Assembly: GCA_021904315.1 (NCBI GenBank)
Contig: CM038919.1
Coordinates: forward strand, 19,709,666 to 19,773,665
DNA from: Sphagnum magellanicum
Lineage: Eukaryota > Streptophyta > Sphagnopsida > Sphagnales > Sphagnaceae
Length of the DNA: 64,000 nt
Reading direction: 5' to 3'
Position 1 is the stretch's first letter. Each line of letters opens with the position of its first letter. A program made the position numbers and the translations under genes. Under the pieces are notes generated by a model that did no database searches, was not told the origin of the DNA, and saw only the letters and a list, made by a program, of their open reading frames with translations. Positions 36,812-48,925 of the stretch are shown piece by piece.

Positions 36812-37548
36812 AATTACAGGATTTTTTTCTTCTTGTTTCAATATTGTGATATCAAAAATTTAATCAATTTTCAGAAAATATATAGCAAAATTAGTTGAAT
36901 TTACACTAGGCAAAAAAATCCAATTTCTCACCCTTTTTTTTGGGTTTAAAACAATAAAACTTGTCGAAACAAAAAAAAAATGAACGGGACCCATGTGAGC
37001 GAGCTATTGTCAAAAGTGTTAATTTATTAGGGATCCTAATACCTTGGCACATTGGGCACACGAATGTGGAATAATTAATTTAACTTAAATTTCCTGGTTC
37101 CGCACTTAGGTTTTTAATTCTAAAAATCTCAACAATAATATATATTTACTTCAATCGATTTGAATTATTCCAGGCGGACCTCTATTTAGTATCCTCCTTT
37201 CAAAATGACTAGAAATCAAACTCTTACACCTTAAGCAACTTTTTTGAAAATATTAATAAATTAAAAAATAAATTTATAAAATTTTCAACAGATAAGATAA
37301 TATTTACACGGAAGCCACCTTGGTACTACAATATTTCATTTTTTATATAGATCCCAATTGCACAACATATGTTTTAAACTAATATCTGATTATATAAATT
37401 TTGATTAAATAATAATAAGAATAATATGACCATAAAAATAGATAATTGTATATAATTTTCATTAAAAAATACGAATTTTAGTACAACAATTGTCGCTAAT
37501 GGGCAGTAGGTACTCAGCATAAAGAAACCCACCCCCAATCCTCTCTCC

Positions 37549-37549
<1 letters not shown>

Positions 37550-37579
<30 letters not shown>
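37550..37579 (+). repeat. poly-C tract (about 30 C)
   Basis: The longest cytosine run in the window, preceded by CTCTCTCCT and followed by TCCACCC. The minus-strand open frame across it has a glycine run caused by the tract. Confidence 0.85.
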
Positions 37580-37582
<3 letters not shown>

Positions 37583-38489
37583 ACCCATTTAGGTTCCCGC
37601 CCACAAAGGTGCATGATGGAGTGGGTAAATTAATAGGTAACGCCAAAAAGCAACCCATTGGGCTGCCACCGATTGCGCCTTTTTCCAAGATATTAGGCCA
37701 ACTGGCGTGGCTTTTAAGAAAGTTGTTGAAGTTTCATGACACGTGGCCCCACCCCGGTGGTCAGTATATCTGTTTACCGTCTGAAAAAGGGGTTCTGTAA
37801 GTTACGTGGGAAAAATCATCACCTGATTCCATGGGCTGAGCTGGAAAGATCCCCGCTTCAGTCGGCCATTCCTCTTTCCGTGGATGAAACGCCATTTTCT
37901 AACTACCTAACGTATTCCAAATGACCAATTTTATCATCCACATGGATGGGTAGACCCCCACCTCAAATTACGGGAAAGAAAGAATCTCAGTTTTGTTTTG
38001 TTTTTCTTTTTTTTCTTTTTTTTCTTTTTCCTCCTTATGGGAAAAAGTGTGAGAAGGGGGGGGGGGAGGGGTGCACAGTTTGGGAGATGAATGAATTTTT
38101 TTATACCCCCCTTTTTGTTGTCATTGCCCATCACACGCATTTTTGATGAGCTAAGAAGAAAGGCTCCAAAAAACAATGTGCTTGTCACATGAAAGGCAAA
38201 AAATGAAAGTATTCCTATCACATGAAAGGCAAGAAAGTAAAATGTCTATTACACGAAACTCTAACCTTCAAAATTTTGAGAAAGTTATACAATAAATATA
38301 TCCACAATAGGACGAGAGAAATTTCAAGTCTCAAATTTCAACCTGGGGCCAAATCATGTCCCAAGTGAAAGTCCTAACCCAAGTGGAAGTCTCAATCCCC
38401 ACGCGTTTAGGCCCTCGCCCAAGGGCTAAGGGTCAATCATCATCCTTTTTCTCCCTTTGAAAGATACTCCCAATCAATGTAGCATTGTC

Positions 38490-38738
38490 AAATCTTTGAA
38501 ACCCTTCAACACTATATATGCTCCGAAGCTTCTTCATGCTGCACAAGTTGACATGTTCATACAACACTCGTGCTCAGCTTAACGCCCTTTTTGCACTTGA
38601 ATGCCTTCACTCCAAATCTTTGAAACCCTTCAACACTATATATGCTCCGAAGCTTTCTTCATGCTGCACAAGTTGACATGTTCATACAACACTCGTGCTC
38701 AGCTTAATGCCCCTTTTGCACTTGAATGCCTTCACTCC
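38490..38738 (+). repeat. recent tandem duplication, 124-bp unit
   Basis: Copy one is 38490-38613 and copy two 38614-38738. They differ by one inserted T and about two substitutions, so the duplication is recent compared with the others in the window. The unit contains CTTTGAAACCCTTCAACAC, CATGCTGCACAAGTTGACA and TTGCACTTGAATGCCTTCAC. The 61-codon frame at 38601-38786 is open across the junction but unrecognised. Confidence 0.95.
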
Positions 38739-38739
38739 A

Positions 38740-41050
38740 AGAGTGGCTCTTCACCCACTTGCTTTCACCAAAAAATTTGTTTTTGAGGAAGCCTTTGAAA
38801 TTCTCATTTTCCAATTGTTGAATAATCACATGGAGAAAGTAGATGCACCTTCTTGAGTAAAGAACAAACTTGAAAAGCAAAGGGCATTATATATTTGTCC
38901 CAACATAGTATAATACTTATGGCTTTAACATGGTTCCCAACTCCCATTTAAAGGAATTCATGTGAACAATCGTTATTGCCAAAACACAACTTCTTGCATA
39001 AATTTATTCCAAAGTCACACGACAACTTGGTAAAGGGCTTATAGGTGCTTTAATGTAAGGATGATCATGGACTTTGCTACCTTAAGCTTACTTAATCTTT
39101 TTTAGTGCTTACAAAGGTTCATATGGTGGGTAAATTGTCTTTTTTTTTTAATGCCTTGGTCATGTTTGGAGGCAATGTTAAGTGTGTATGTTGATCATAT
39201 TCAAGGATCACCGGATTCCACTACTTCCATATTTGAACACACTACATTTTGCAATTGGTTCTTTAGGTTGAAATTTTAATTGATCTAGAGTCTTACAATT
39301 TTTATGCTTGACATATTATGAGTTTAATTACAGTTGGAGATGTAAGTTATTAACCAATTTGTTGACAAGAATTATGAAATTCATGCAATATGTTACATAC
39401 TAAAGTTCCACATCCTTGTTTTTTTTCAATTAAGATGTTTCTGAATTTAAAGGGCAACACCACATCGGGTGGGCCTCAATCTAGGGGCCAATATGGGAAA
39501 TATGGTTGTCAACACCACATATTCACATTAGGGGTGTCACAAGGTTCTAGCCATTAAAATAATCCTATGAACATGTAAGAGTTCAAGTTCACAATTACTT
39601 CTATATTGTTTACATGTGATTTTAAATGTCCATTCACAAAGAAATTTTTGTAAACATATACACATATGCCTTGTAAGGCATCCATGTGAATATTGATGAC
39701 AATGTAGATGCTAATATGATTTTTATTTTATTTTTTGCAATCATTACCTCAACATTGTATGTTTTTATGTGCATGCCATTGTGTGGGATTAAAGCTAATA
39801 ATATGGATTAGAGGACAATCTTTGGCATTTGGCTTAACAAACAAAGATTAACAAATTCGATAGTCGGATTAAATTTGGGCCTTGTGTTTTTTTAATATGA
39901 TTATATTTACTCCTTGTAATTTTGAATCATACATATGTATTTCTTGGGGAAGTCATTATTTGTATTTTTTTCGAAATATTTAATATAAATGGATTTTTTG
40001 TTGAAATCATATTTGAATTCAATTCCTTTGGTTTTCCCTTGCAAATCCTAGTTTGTTCACCTCATTCATGAATGAAATAAGTTCATTTGTATAATTTCCA
40101 CATGAAAGACAATTTTTGAAATTGCATGACAAATGAGAAACACCTACGACTACCATAATACCTAGCATGGTTTAGTAACAAGGTGTCTAATTAAAATTAA
40201 TAATACTAGTGTGGATTATGTTGTTGGCTCAAGTGTGAACACATTGAAGGCTCAACTAATTTTTCCTCCCAAACCCAATTTTTGCAATTTGTTTGAATTT
40301 TCAGCTACAAAATCCACTTAAAAATCATCTTCCACCCCTTAACTTTGAAAAATGTGGAATAATTTTATTAAATTTGATTCATTGAGGGTTTCCAACAACA
40401 CCAAGAATGTCCTCAAATTCCAATACAATTTAGTTTTGATTTTATTTAATTTTCATTGAGAATATGGTTCAATAATCAATAACTTCCACACTGTAACTCC
40501 AAACAAGCTCAAACCAAGTTGATGCACCCCTACTCATCAAAAGCTTTCTGAGGACACCAAAAGCACAACATGAAGCACCATGGTTTGGGAAATTTTAATG
40601 TGACTCACAAACAAAACAAAACAAGTTACTTTGTTTCATAGATAAATTTTATAATTTGATGTTATATTAAACAATGAAGCAAGTACACTTGAAAGTTTTT
40701 TCATATTTTCAACTTGGCAAACAAGTATTCTCATAAATTTTGACAATTCAAATACTGCAAAAATCAAAATTGTCTATCATAGTATAAACCAATTTCAAAA
40801 CTTCCCTCCTAATCGTGATAGGAAATGGCCCTATCAAATTCCCACACTAAATGGAAGGACCTAGGTCTTCATGTTATATCCCATGGAAATTATGTACCTA
40901 TTTACCAAGCGTAGAATGCATTTGATCAATGTATTTTTTTGCACCTATCAATTCTAATCAAACAACCTAGGTGCTCATCCTTTACTTGCACTACCCCTTA
41001 TGGTGAGTTCAAACTAAAAACATATAAAATCATTTCATTTGACCCCAAAC
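38740..41050. other. gene-free AT-rich stretch
   Basis: AT-rich with no recognisable gene or repeat structure. The segment 40939-41127 may be the diverged upstream part of the retroelement relic that follows. Confidence 0.5.
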
Positions 41051-41099
41051 ATCTTCTCTGCAATGTTGCACACCAAGTTGGGTTTCTCCCATTTAGCAA

Positions 41100-41640
41100 A
41101 TATTGGCATGTTCTATTCCATCTATAGTCATCCTATAAACCCAATGGGGATATAGTTTTTATGGTGTTCCCATGGAGGGGAACACATTGCATCCCATGAC
41201 GCCATTTGGGAGGCCTTTACTTCCATGGCCAGAAATATTGAGTTTTATGTTTCACGTGAACAAACACATGTCCTCTAATTGCCATCATTTACATATTTTC
41301 ATTGGTGGATCAATATTACATGTTCTCATGAGTCTACATTATAACTAATGTCATCATTGTCAATCCCACTCAAGTTGATTTAGTTTCATAAACTACCATT
41401 TCTCATGGAATGATTACAACAATAGCAATTCAAGCAAAGGACATGTTTTATTATGGTTAACACCTCAAGGATGTATTTCTCATTTTTGTCATAGAGATAT
41501 TTGGGTGTTTTCACCAACATAACAAATTTTTTCATTGTTGTGTTAACATGGTCTGATCAACTAAGGGCACCAAAAGGGTAAAAGCATATTACAATGAACT
41601 TTTCTAAATGACATAAAAGCAAAATTGTTGGGTTGAACAC
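41100..41640 (+). mobile_element. non-LTR-type retroelement ORF relic, C-terminal region
   Basis: In successive frames the segment encodes INPMGI and FLWCSHGGE, HDAIWEAFTSMARN, FYVSREQTHVL, then NVIIVNPTQVDLV, ISHGMITTIAIQAKD and IEIFGCFHQHN. This order matches the C-terminal part of reverse-transcriptase-like proteins that I recall as abundant in moss, fern and algal genomes: a Cys/His cluster, HDAIRDAF, VSREQTHVL, DVVIxDPTRxDLV, AAQAKE and EVFGCLHQQ. It is interrupted by several stops and frame changes. No reverse transcriptase core was found upstream, so this is a 5'-truncated or heavily decayed copy. Assignment to LINEs is inference. Confidence 0.6.
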
Positions 41641-44600
41641 ATACTATTATATAAAACCCATATATGCAAGTTGGAAATTCCAACAAAATGGACTTAGATA
41701 AGTGAAACAAATATCTTTGCCTTACTTACTTTCAAATAATTACACCAAAAACATTAATTTTCAATGAAATATGGACTTTGCAATCGAGACCATCTTGGGG
41801 TCACGATCCATTAAAAAAAATGTTATGGATTCATTATTTTTAATGGAATTGCAGATTTTTCCACAATTTTGGGACATGTTATAATCTCAAGGGTTATGAC
41901 ACTTAGGAATAAAAAGTTTGAAAAATATGAAATACATGTGATGGACTTTATTATTCCTTATTGTGTGTAATAGAAGTAAAAAAAAATTCAAAGTCTGTCA
42001 CATATCCAAAAGGATGTTTTTCATGTTCAATAGTAAATAAAGGTGTTCAAAAAGGTTGAAAGTAGGGTACAACACCATTAACTTGGACATGGAAAAGATG
42101 TCAACTTTAACATTGTTTCAAGGTTTTTGTGGTTTTGTTCATTTTTTTACGTTTAAAAATACATTAGAAAAACTTCCAAAATGGACTTTGTAATGGCCAT
42201 TTTTGGTAGACCCTAATGTGCTTTCACCCAAAAGTTGTACATTGTTTGAATTGTACATATTTTATAAGCAAAGCATGTTCATAACTTTGTAAAAAAATTT
42301 AAGCCACCTCTATTTTGAAACAAGTCATTATTGCTAAGAAGGCCTTTTATAAGCTTGGTGTTTTTTTAAAAAATCCACCTCTTTCTTTTTCTAATTTGCT
42401 TCGTGCAAATGGTGTGGGGTTTAAAGCATAGGTTATTATTTTGCCTCCCTTTGGTAGGTTCTATCGTTTTCCTTTGTAGCCTTTGTTCGTGTGCTTTCAC
42501 TTTTGAATTTTTAAAATTTTTGATCATATTTCTTTTGAATTGGGGTTTTTTCTGTAATAGATTTTGATATGGATTCATTAATAAAGAGGTTATGTTTTAT
42601 AAAATTCCCATAAAACGGCATCACAAACATTTTAGGGCATGATTTGGCAATAATAGTCATGTGAAATATCTTTTTTCATAGGTTCATACTACTCCATACA
42701 TGGATATTGTCCATCTAAAACATGTATGAAGCACGTATAAGTAGGATGCAAGATTCTACATGTTGGTTTGTTGTAGTAATGATCAAAAAGACCATTCGCC
42801 AAAATTACAACTTTAAAAAAACACTTCCATTTTGATGTTTCCATACTATTTCATGAATCTACAATTTCCTAGTTAACCTTGTGCTGAATTTTCTTTGCAT
42901 TGATGAGTGACAAAATCTTAGAATTTCCCCAATCAACTTATCTAAGTATTTTTGCTTTGGCTTCCATGAATTTTGATTCATCTACAATTTTTGTCTTCCT
43001 TTTGTTCGTTTGAGATGGACCTATGTTATCATCACTTATATTTTTAACATTTGCATATGAGTATCAAATCCTCATCATTATTTTCTTTATAATTTCAAGC
43101 TTTTATTTCATTTTCTTGAAATATTTTTTCCTTGCATTATTTTCACTTTTATTGGGTTTGCATATGATCAAGAAGGCAAATTTATGCAATGGGTGCAAGG
43201 AATTCAAGTTACTTAAAACATCACATGGCAACATGGTTGCTAAAGCCACTACATTTGTTGGTAGTGGTGGTTGTTGAGGAATGTTGTATTCTTCATCAAA
43301 TTGGTGCAAGTCAACAACTCAGGGAAGTCACTTCCATGTAAAAAAAATTTATTTCAAATGGCATGCAAAAAATAAAGGGTGAAACTTATTGGAAATACAT
43401 ATAATTTATGGTTTATTTGAATGTAAATAGAACACCTATAACTCATTATGATAATATATTACAAATATATTTTATATATTTTATATATTTTATGATGTAC
43501 CTAGAATATTTCATTATTTTATAGCATACCAAAAAATACCCTTTTATTTCAAATGCTTCCTAAAATATACAAGGAGTGGCTTCCCCAAGGTTGATAATCA
43601 ATGGGTGTGAACAATGAAATCTCTTAAATACGAACTATTCACCATTGATGTACAACATCTTGATGATGATTTGCACCAATATTATGGTTCACACAAATTT
43701 AAAATGTAAGTTCAAATTTTATAGTTAAACCTATTACATACAATTCATGGATAGAGTTCTTTTGTTATTATGTTTTTATAAATATAGGTTTTGCACCTTT
43801 ACAAATAATGATGGTAATGGAGATAAAAATTGAAGGAGCAATCGCAATGAACTTGCAAGAAGTATGGAAGAAATGATGGTAGCAATAGAAGTTAAAGAAA
43901 GAAAAGGGGGAAAAAATGGGCAAAAAACAAAAGAAAGAAGATGTTTTGGCTTAACATTGAGATATTTGCTCATTTTTTGAAATTTTATGTAACACCAAAA
44001 ACAACTTAAAATGTTCATTTTCTTAGATTTAATGTTTGTTAACATTAGTTGTTAACACCAACACCATGTCACCTACCATTTTATTTTAAATGAACATTAG
44101 TTAACATATTGTGTGTGAATTATTGCATTTTTATCATGTTTTGGTTTCCAATGACCTTTTTGAATGAGGTTATGGAAGTTGTATGTACATGTAGAGTGTG
44201 TATGTGAAAGAAATCTTGGCATTTCCATGATTTCAAAATATTGTTCTTGTTAATTGAAAATTTATAGAGCATTGTCATTAGTTGATGTTATTAAAAAAAA
44301 AGCTTGGAGAAGCAAATTGAGGTCCAAAAAAATACTTCCATATTCTTTTTGTCTTTGAAAAAGAAAAAGGGACAAGTTGACTTTGATATAATATGTAACA
44401 AAGATGATGTTAATGATGATGAAAATTAATTGATTCAAATTTCGAGAATTTTCTAGATTTTGTGGTACACCATTTCCATTATTAAAGTAGAATGCCACCC
44501 AAACAAATCCTTTCTTCACCAAAACATTCATGGATGATTTGTTCAAAGAAGAGAAGGTCTTATGAAAATTGGCTCACATAAAACAAATGACCTTTTATTT

Positions 44601-44755
44601 TTGCAACAATGAAGTGCCATCGCAATATCTCTATTGATTTGCTCTATTGATTTGCATTACTTGAAATTAATTCACATGTGATCAAAGTTTATTGATATAT
44701 CATTGTTGGTTAAGAACAAGTGGTCCTTTCAATTTGTTTACATGTGATGCAATCT
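41641..44755. other. gene-free AT-rich stretch
   Basis: AT-rich. Open frames at 43023-43277, 43776-44045 and 44262-44546 have low-complexity or hydrophobic translations with no recognisable motif. The stretch before 44760 may include the lost N-terminal DNA-binding part of the transposase relic. Confidence 0.5.
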
Positions 44756-44759
44756 AATT

Positions 44760-46345
44760 TTGTGTTATTTATTTTCATATATGTTATCAAGGACAAATAC
44801 GAGGCCTTTTGACAAATTGAATAGATGGGTGATGTATGAATGGCTTACACACGATGGAAAGGTGAAACCAAAGTATAATTGTTTCATATATGAAGATATA
44901 ACCATTGTACATCAACACCACATGAAGGGTTTATTTCATCTACACTAAATGTTATGAAATTTTTTTGTGACATGCTTCGTGGAATGAAAGATGTAGGCCA
45001 ATTGTTGAGAGTTGGTATTTTACAACTTATTATCTTTGGATCTATCAATGCACATGTTTTGAAGGTGATGGAAGGTTAAAGGTTACAAGAAAATGGGTAC
45101 GATATTTTGTAAAATTTCAATTGTAGTGGAGTTATCAATGAGCTATAATGGCATGTGGAAAAAACTTCCATATGATTTGGAGAATGAAGGAAAATTCATG
45201 GTGTATAAGGTGGCCTATTTGGTGAAGGCCTATGACATACCTCTAATTTTAGTCATGAACAATGATCAAATAGGTATGGTCTTATTTAAATATTATGTAT
45301 GTGTCAACCACGAATATGAATAAACCCCTACTTTCCATAGATTTCCATCAAACGTATTAGTTTGATGATTGATTCAAAGGTGTTGTGGTAAACAATGATT
45401 TTGTTAAACTTCATATTAAACTAATTCTAAAGTTATTCATTGCATTGTTTGCATTAAGTATACATTTGATTTTAATGGCCAAGGATTGTACTTGAGAAAG
45501 AAAAGGTTCTAAACACATCAAGGTCATCAACATGAAATATAAACATTGAGTGACAATTTGTGTATCATTAGTAGCAAATGGCATTCTGCTACCTATGAAA
45601 ATCATCTTCATTAACAAAACTAAGTGATAATTACCAAAAAATCCACTAGCCAAGATTTCTCTTGATTATGGTTTCATCTCACAATGATTGAAAATCGTTG
45701 GTCAACAATTAAATCACGCCAATAGTTTGTGTGTCATGTTTTTTTTTCCTTACTATGAAAATCTAATTATGAAAATGGAGTTGCATAACAATCAAGAAAA
45801 TGATATGGCTTATTGATTGTTGGTCTATGCACAAGCTAAAAGTTTTTCTTTCTTAGATGAAAAAATGTATCCTTTCATTTGTGTATTGTCCATCCCAACA
45901 AATTGCACATAAAAGTTATAACATGTTGATGTCATTCTTCAAAGGCCATTGAAGTGTGGATTTACGACAAAGTTTAAACAATGTAGTCTATAACATCAAT
46001 TCAATGTTAGATAGAACATTTTGTTCCCAAGATTCAAGTTCATCTTTGAATAGGCACATTATGTGAACATCTATGCATGTGGTTTTGGGAGTCTTGACAA
46101 GTTGTCAGATCTTGTACAATCATGATCATAAAGGGTTGGGGAAAATGTGAATTATAAAGGGTATTTGATCTTGAATTTCAAAGAAAAACTATGGATGCAA
46201 ATGAGAACAATGTTCCTTTCATTATTATTGATGATATTTGTGAAGACACTAATGAGGAAGAAAAACATGACTTTGATGAGTTATTTGAAGACAATGCAAC
46301 TTAAACACGTGATGGCCAAATGTGTAAATGCTTTCCAAATTAGTT
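44760..46345 (+). mobile_element. DDE_1 (pogo/CENP-B-like) transposase relic
   Basis: Motifs of a DDE_1-type transposase appear in order but in shifting frames: KVTRKWVRYF (about 45080), VYKVAYLVKAYDIP and VMNNDQIG (45199-45273, first catalytic Asp), VTICVSLVANGILLP (about 45550), LIDCWSMHK (about 45807, second catalytic Asp), IPTNCT and VDVILQRPLKCGF (45893-45965), and an acidic C-terminal stretch about 46190-46300. The family reads NTDQTG, VTVVVSSAANG, DCWSVH and PANCTSKLQVADVxLQRPFKH. At least four frame changes or stops separate these motifs, so the element is dead. No terminal inverted repeats were found around it. Confidence 0.8.
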
Positions 46346-46349
46346 AGAT

Positions 46350-48033
46350 TATTTTTGTTGAAGAGAGATTATATATCAAGGTTTTTCAACGCCTCCATTG
46401 AGAGTTTTTCAAACTTTTATTTTTTAATATGATTATTGTGTGAGCTTGAATTGCTACAATCATATTGGTGTATGAATATTGTTGAAGTGATTATAAACAA
46501 GTTTGTCACAATTGAAGTTTCAACTCAAATTTTGCAAATTGAAACTTGTTTTCATGAAAGAGGAATTTTTTCAAATTTCAACATACTAAGCCAAAAATTT
46601 CCTTAAATTTTCTAAACTTTAACATGAAATTTCTTAACAAATTACAAATTTCATTTAAAATTAATTAGTATCAATTATGACATCCACATAGGGTTAAAAA
46701 AATAAAGAGTTACTATGTAGATAAATAAGTAGATAAGGCATTTGATAATTACTAAAAAACTAGATACACATGAGTGGTTAGTAATTAGTACAAAACTAAT
46801 TATTATGCTTAAATATGAAGCATGAATACAATAGAAAAATGGTACCTATTCATCACACCAACTGGTGCATTGTTAGGTGTTGTTTATAATACAATCTAGT
46901 GTTGGCCAATTATTGAAATTTGATTTAGTTATCAAAAATCAATAACCAATTAGAAGGTTATCACAAAATATAATAACCTATCCAAATGGCCTACTTATCA
47001 TCTATGTAGGTTATCAATCCTTAGACACTTAATATTTTTATGATAGAAAACCCAAAAAATAAAGACAATTTTCATATTTTTACTTGTTTGTTAAAACCCT
47101 TATAATTAACTGGTTGATAACTAGTGATAACCATTGATTATTTGATAACCTAACTTTATGCATAATTGGTGATTATTATCCCCCAATTAGTGATAATTTA
47201 TGTGGCACCCAATTTTGTTTTGACATTGATATTGCTAACCTAATTGGCAATGTGGAAGCTGACCCTACACTACGGTATTGAGATTAATAAATAAGGCTAA
47301 ACACTTAAGAGAGACATTAAAGGAGACTGAAACTTCTAGGACCACCAATTTATGTTGGGACCACACCAAAATTGATGGTCCCAACATTGATTTTTCATAT
47401 AAATCTTTTTCAAATCATGTGCAATAAATGATGAATTTCAATGTTTGAAACCATCTTTCAAAAAAAAATTTGCTAACTAACTTTGCGGGATACACGGTCT
47501 TTAGAGGAGACACAACTTTGGAGGGTGAAACCAAGGGGCGCAAAAGCAAGGTGACTTCCAAAACAACTCTAATACTCAAGGACCTTGCCTGATAGGTTCA
47601 AAAGGAAGTGTATACCAGTTCAACACTCATTTTGGCAAATAGCCAACCAGCAATTGATGAAGGATCTTGTGTGAAATATTCAATGGAAAGGAAATTACTT
47701 GAGGGTGCACATTTGGTGTTTTAGGGATAGAAAGGAGGGCTACTACTGAATCTCCTCCCCACTAGTGCTATAACCAACAGATTGATTGATTGGGAGTTGC
47801 TAGCTAGAGAAGTGGGAATATCTAGAAAGGTGTGGGGGTTGGGGTTGCAGAAGGATTTGGTGGCCCCATTGGAAAACAATAATAACCGCCAGGACCAGTA
47901 CAACTTCTATTGTTTGGACTCAAAGTTTATAGGATCAAGTTTTTTTAGGGTTTTCCTCTTCAAATCCCAGGACTCAATTGAAAGTTTGTTATTGTAGTCA
48001 GTACAAAAGGACACCCTTGCTTGCTTGCTTTCT

Positions 48034-48066
<33 letters not shown>

Positions 48067-48150
48067 TTCCCTGACTGCCTTTTTGTACTGCCTGCTTCTT
48101 CTTTTTTTCTCCTTTTGGCTTGTTCAAGATTTGTCTGGTGCTGCCCCATA
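46350..48150. other. gene-free stretch, possible MITE at 46894-47260
   Basis: Between 46894 and 47260 many GGTTATC/GATAACC motifs occur in both orientations. The left side begins TAGTGTTGGCCAATTATTG and the right side ends AATTGGCAATGTGG, a loose inverted match that could mark a hAT-type MITE. The segment 47480-48000 has gene-like GC, including a 71-codon frame at 47782-47997, but no recognised protein. A (TTTC)n microsatellite lies at 48036-48064. Confidence 0.4.
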
Positions 48151-48159
48151 CAACCCTTG

Positions 48160-48925
48160 GGTCCTGTTATGCTTGTTTTGGGTTTGTATTGGTGTTTTTA
48201 CAAGTCCAAAATATGCCTAAAATAGGTCCTTTGGGCCCTGTTATGCATGTTTTGGGTTTGTAATGGTGTTTTTACAAGTCCAAAATAGGCATAAAATAGG
48301 TCCAAAGTGTGTCTGGTGCTGCCCATATTTACGCCCTTTGGATCCTGTTACAGTAAACTCTCTCTAAACTAATACTATGTAAACTAATATTCTCTCTAAA
48401 CTAATATGCGGGCACAGGCCCGTGACGGGCCTCATACTTAATCTAATAATTCTCCATAAACTGATATTCAATATATTTTTTCGATCCCATAGCATTTTAT
48501 AAACTAATACATCATACATATGGCACAAAAAAGCGAAGGAGGGCATTCTGAGAGTACCCAGAGTGCAGCTTTCCACAACCTCACTTTCTGCCAAGATTTC
48601 GACCACTCATGTCATATGATTTTTTACGTGCTTCTTTGATCCTCCACAAAGCTCCACAAGGTTCTGTTACCTTCCCCAATGATCCATGACCTTCTACTAA
48701 CCTCCATGACCTTCCATGCTGCTTTGGCAGGTTCCGAAATGATTTTTGTTACCCCCCATATAATTTGTGTAAACTAATATCCTCCATAAACTAATATCTT
48801 CTGGCCGGTCCCAAGGATATTAGTTTAGAGAGAGTTTACTGTATGCATGTTTTGGACCGGATTTGTAATGGTGTCTTAAAAGTCCAAAAGATGCATAAAA
48901 TGGGGCCATAGTGTATCTGGGCATC
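48160..48925 (+). repeat. three ~74-bp tandem units, the third split by a MITE
   Basis: Units start near 48162 and 48235, and a third starts at about 48342 and resumes at 48842. Shared blocks are TCCTGTTATGC, TTTTGGGTTTGTAATGGTGT and AAGTCCAAAATA. The third unit is interrupted after CCTGTTA by a 491-bp element and continues with TATGCATGTTTTGG. Confidence 0.8.
48351..48841. mobile_element. Emigrant-like (pogo/mariner superfamily) MITE
   Basis: A 491-bp element with 24-bp perfect terminal inverted repeats starting CAGTAAACTCTCTCTAAACT, flanked by TA on both sides (48349-48350, 48842-48843). As I recall, the Emigrant/Lemi1 terminal repeat of Arabidopsis and Medicago starts CAGTAAAACCTCTATAAATT, so this belongs to the same type. 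Near each end the inner part of the terminal repeat (TAAACTAATA) recurs two to four times. It has no coding capacity. The tandem units around it show the empty site CCTGTTATGCATG, confirming the TA duplication. Confidence 0.9.

Larger units (their letters stand above)
35070..38480. other. gene-free stretch with poly-C tracts
   Basis: Mixed composition. Poly-C tracts lie at 36790-36811 and 37550-37579. A GC-richer patch at 37600-37930 includes GACACGTGGCC (G-box core) at about 37738 but no recognisable coding sequence. An open frame at 35340-35657 has no known match. CCTTGGC motifs with loosely similar flanks recur at about 36383, 36536 and 37041. Confidence 0.45.

Noticed and set aside
43023-43277. 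84-codon frame as a hAT BED-finger remnant
   Set aside because: Only a few Cys and Lys positions could be matched, not enough to support the call.
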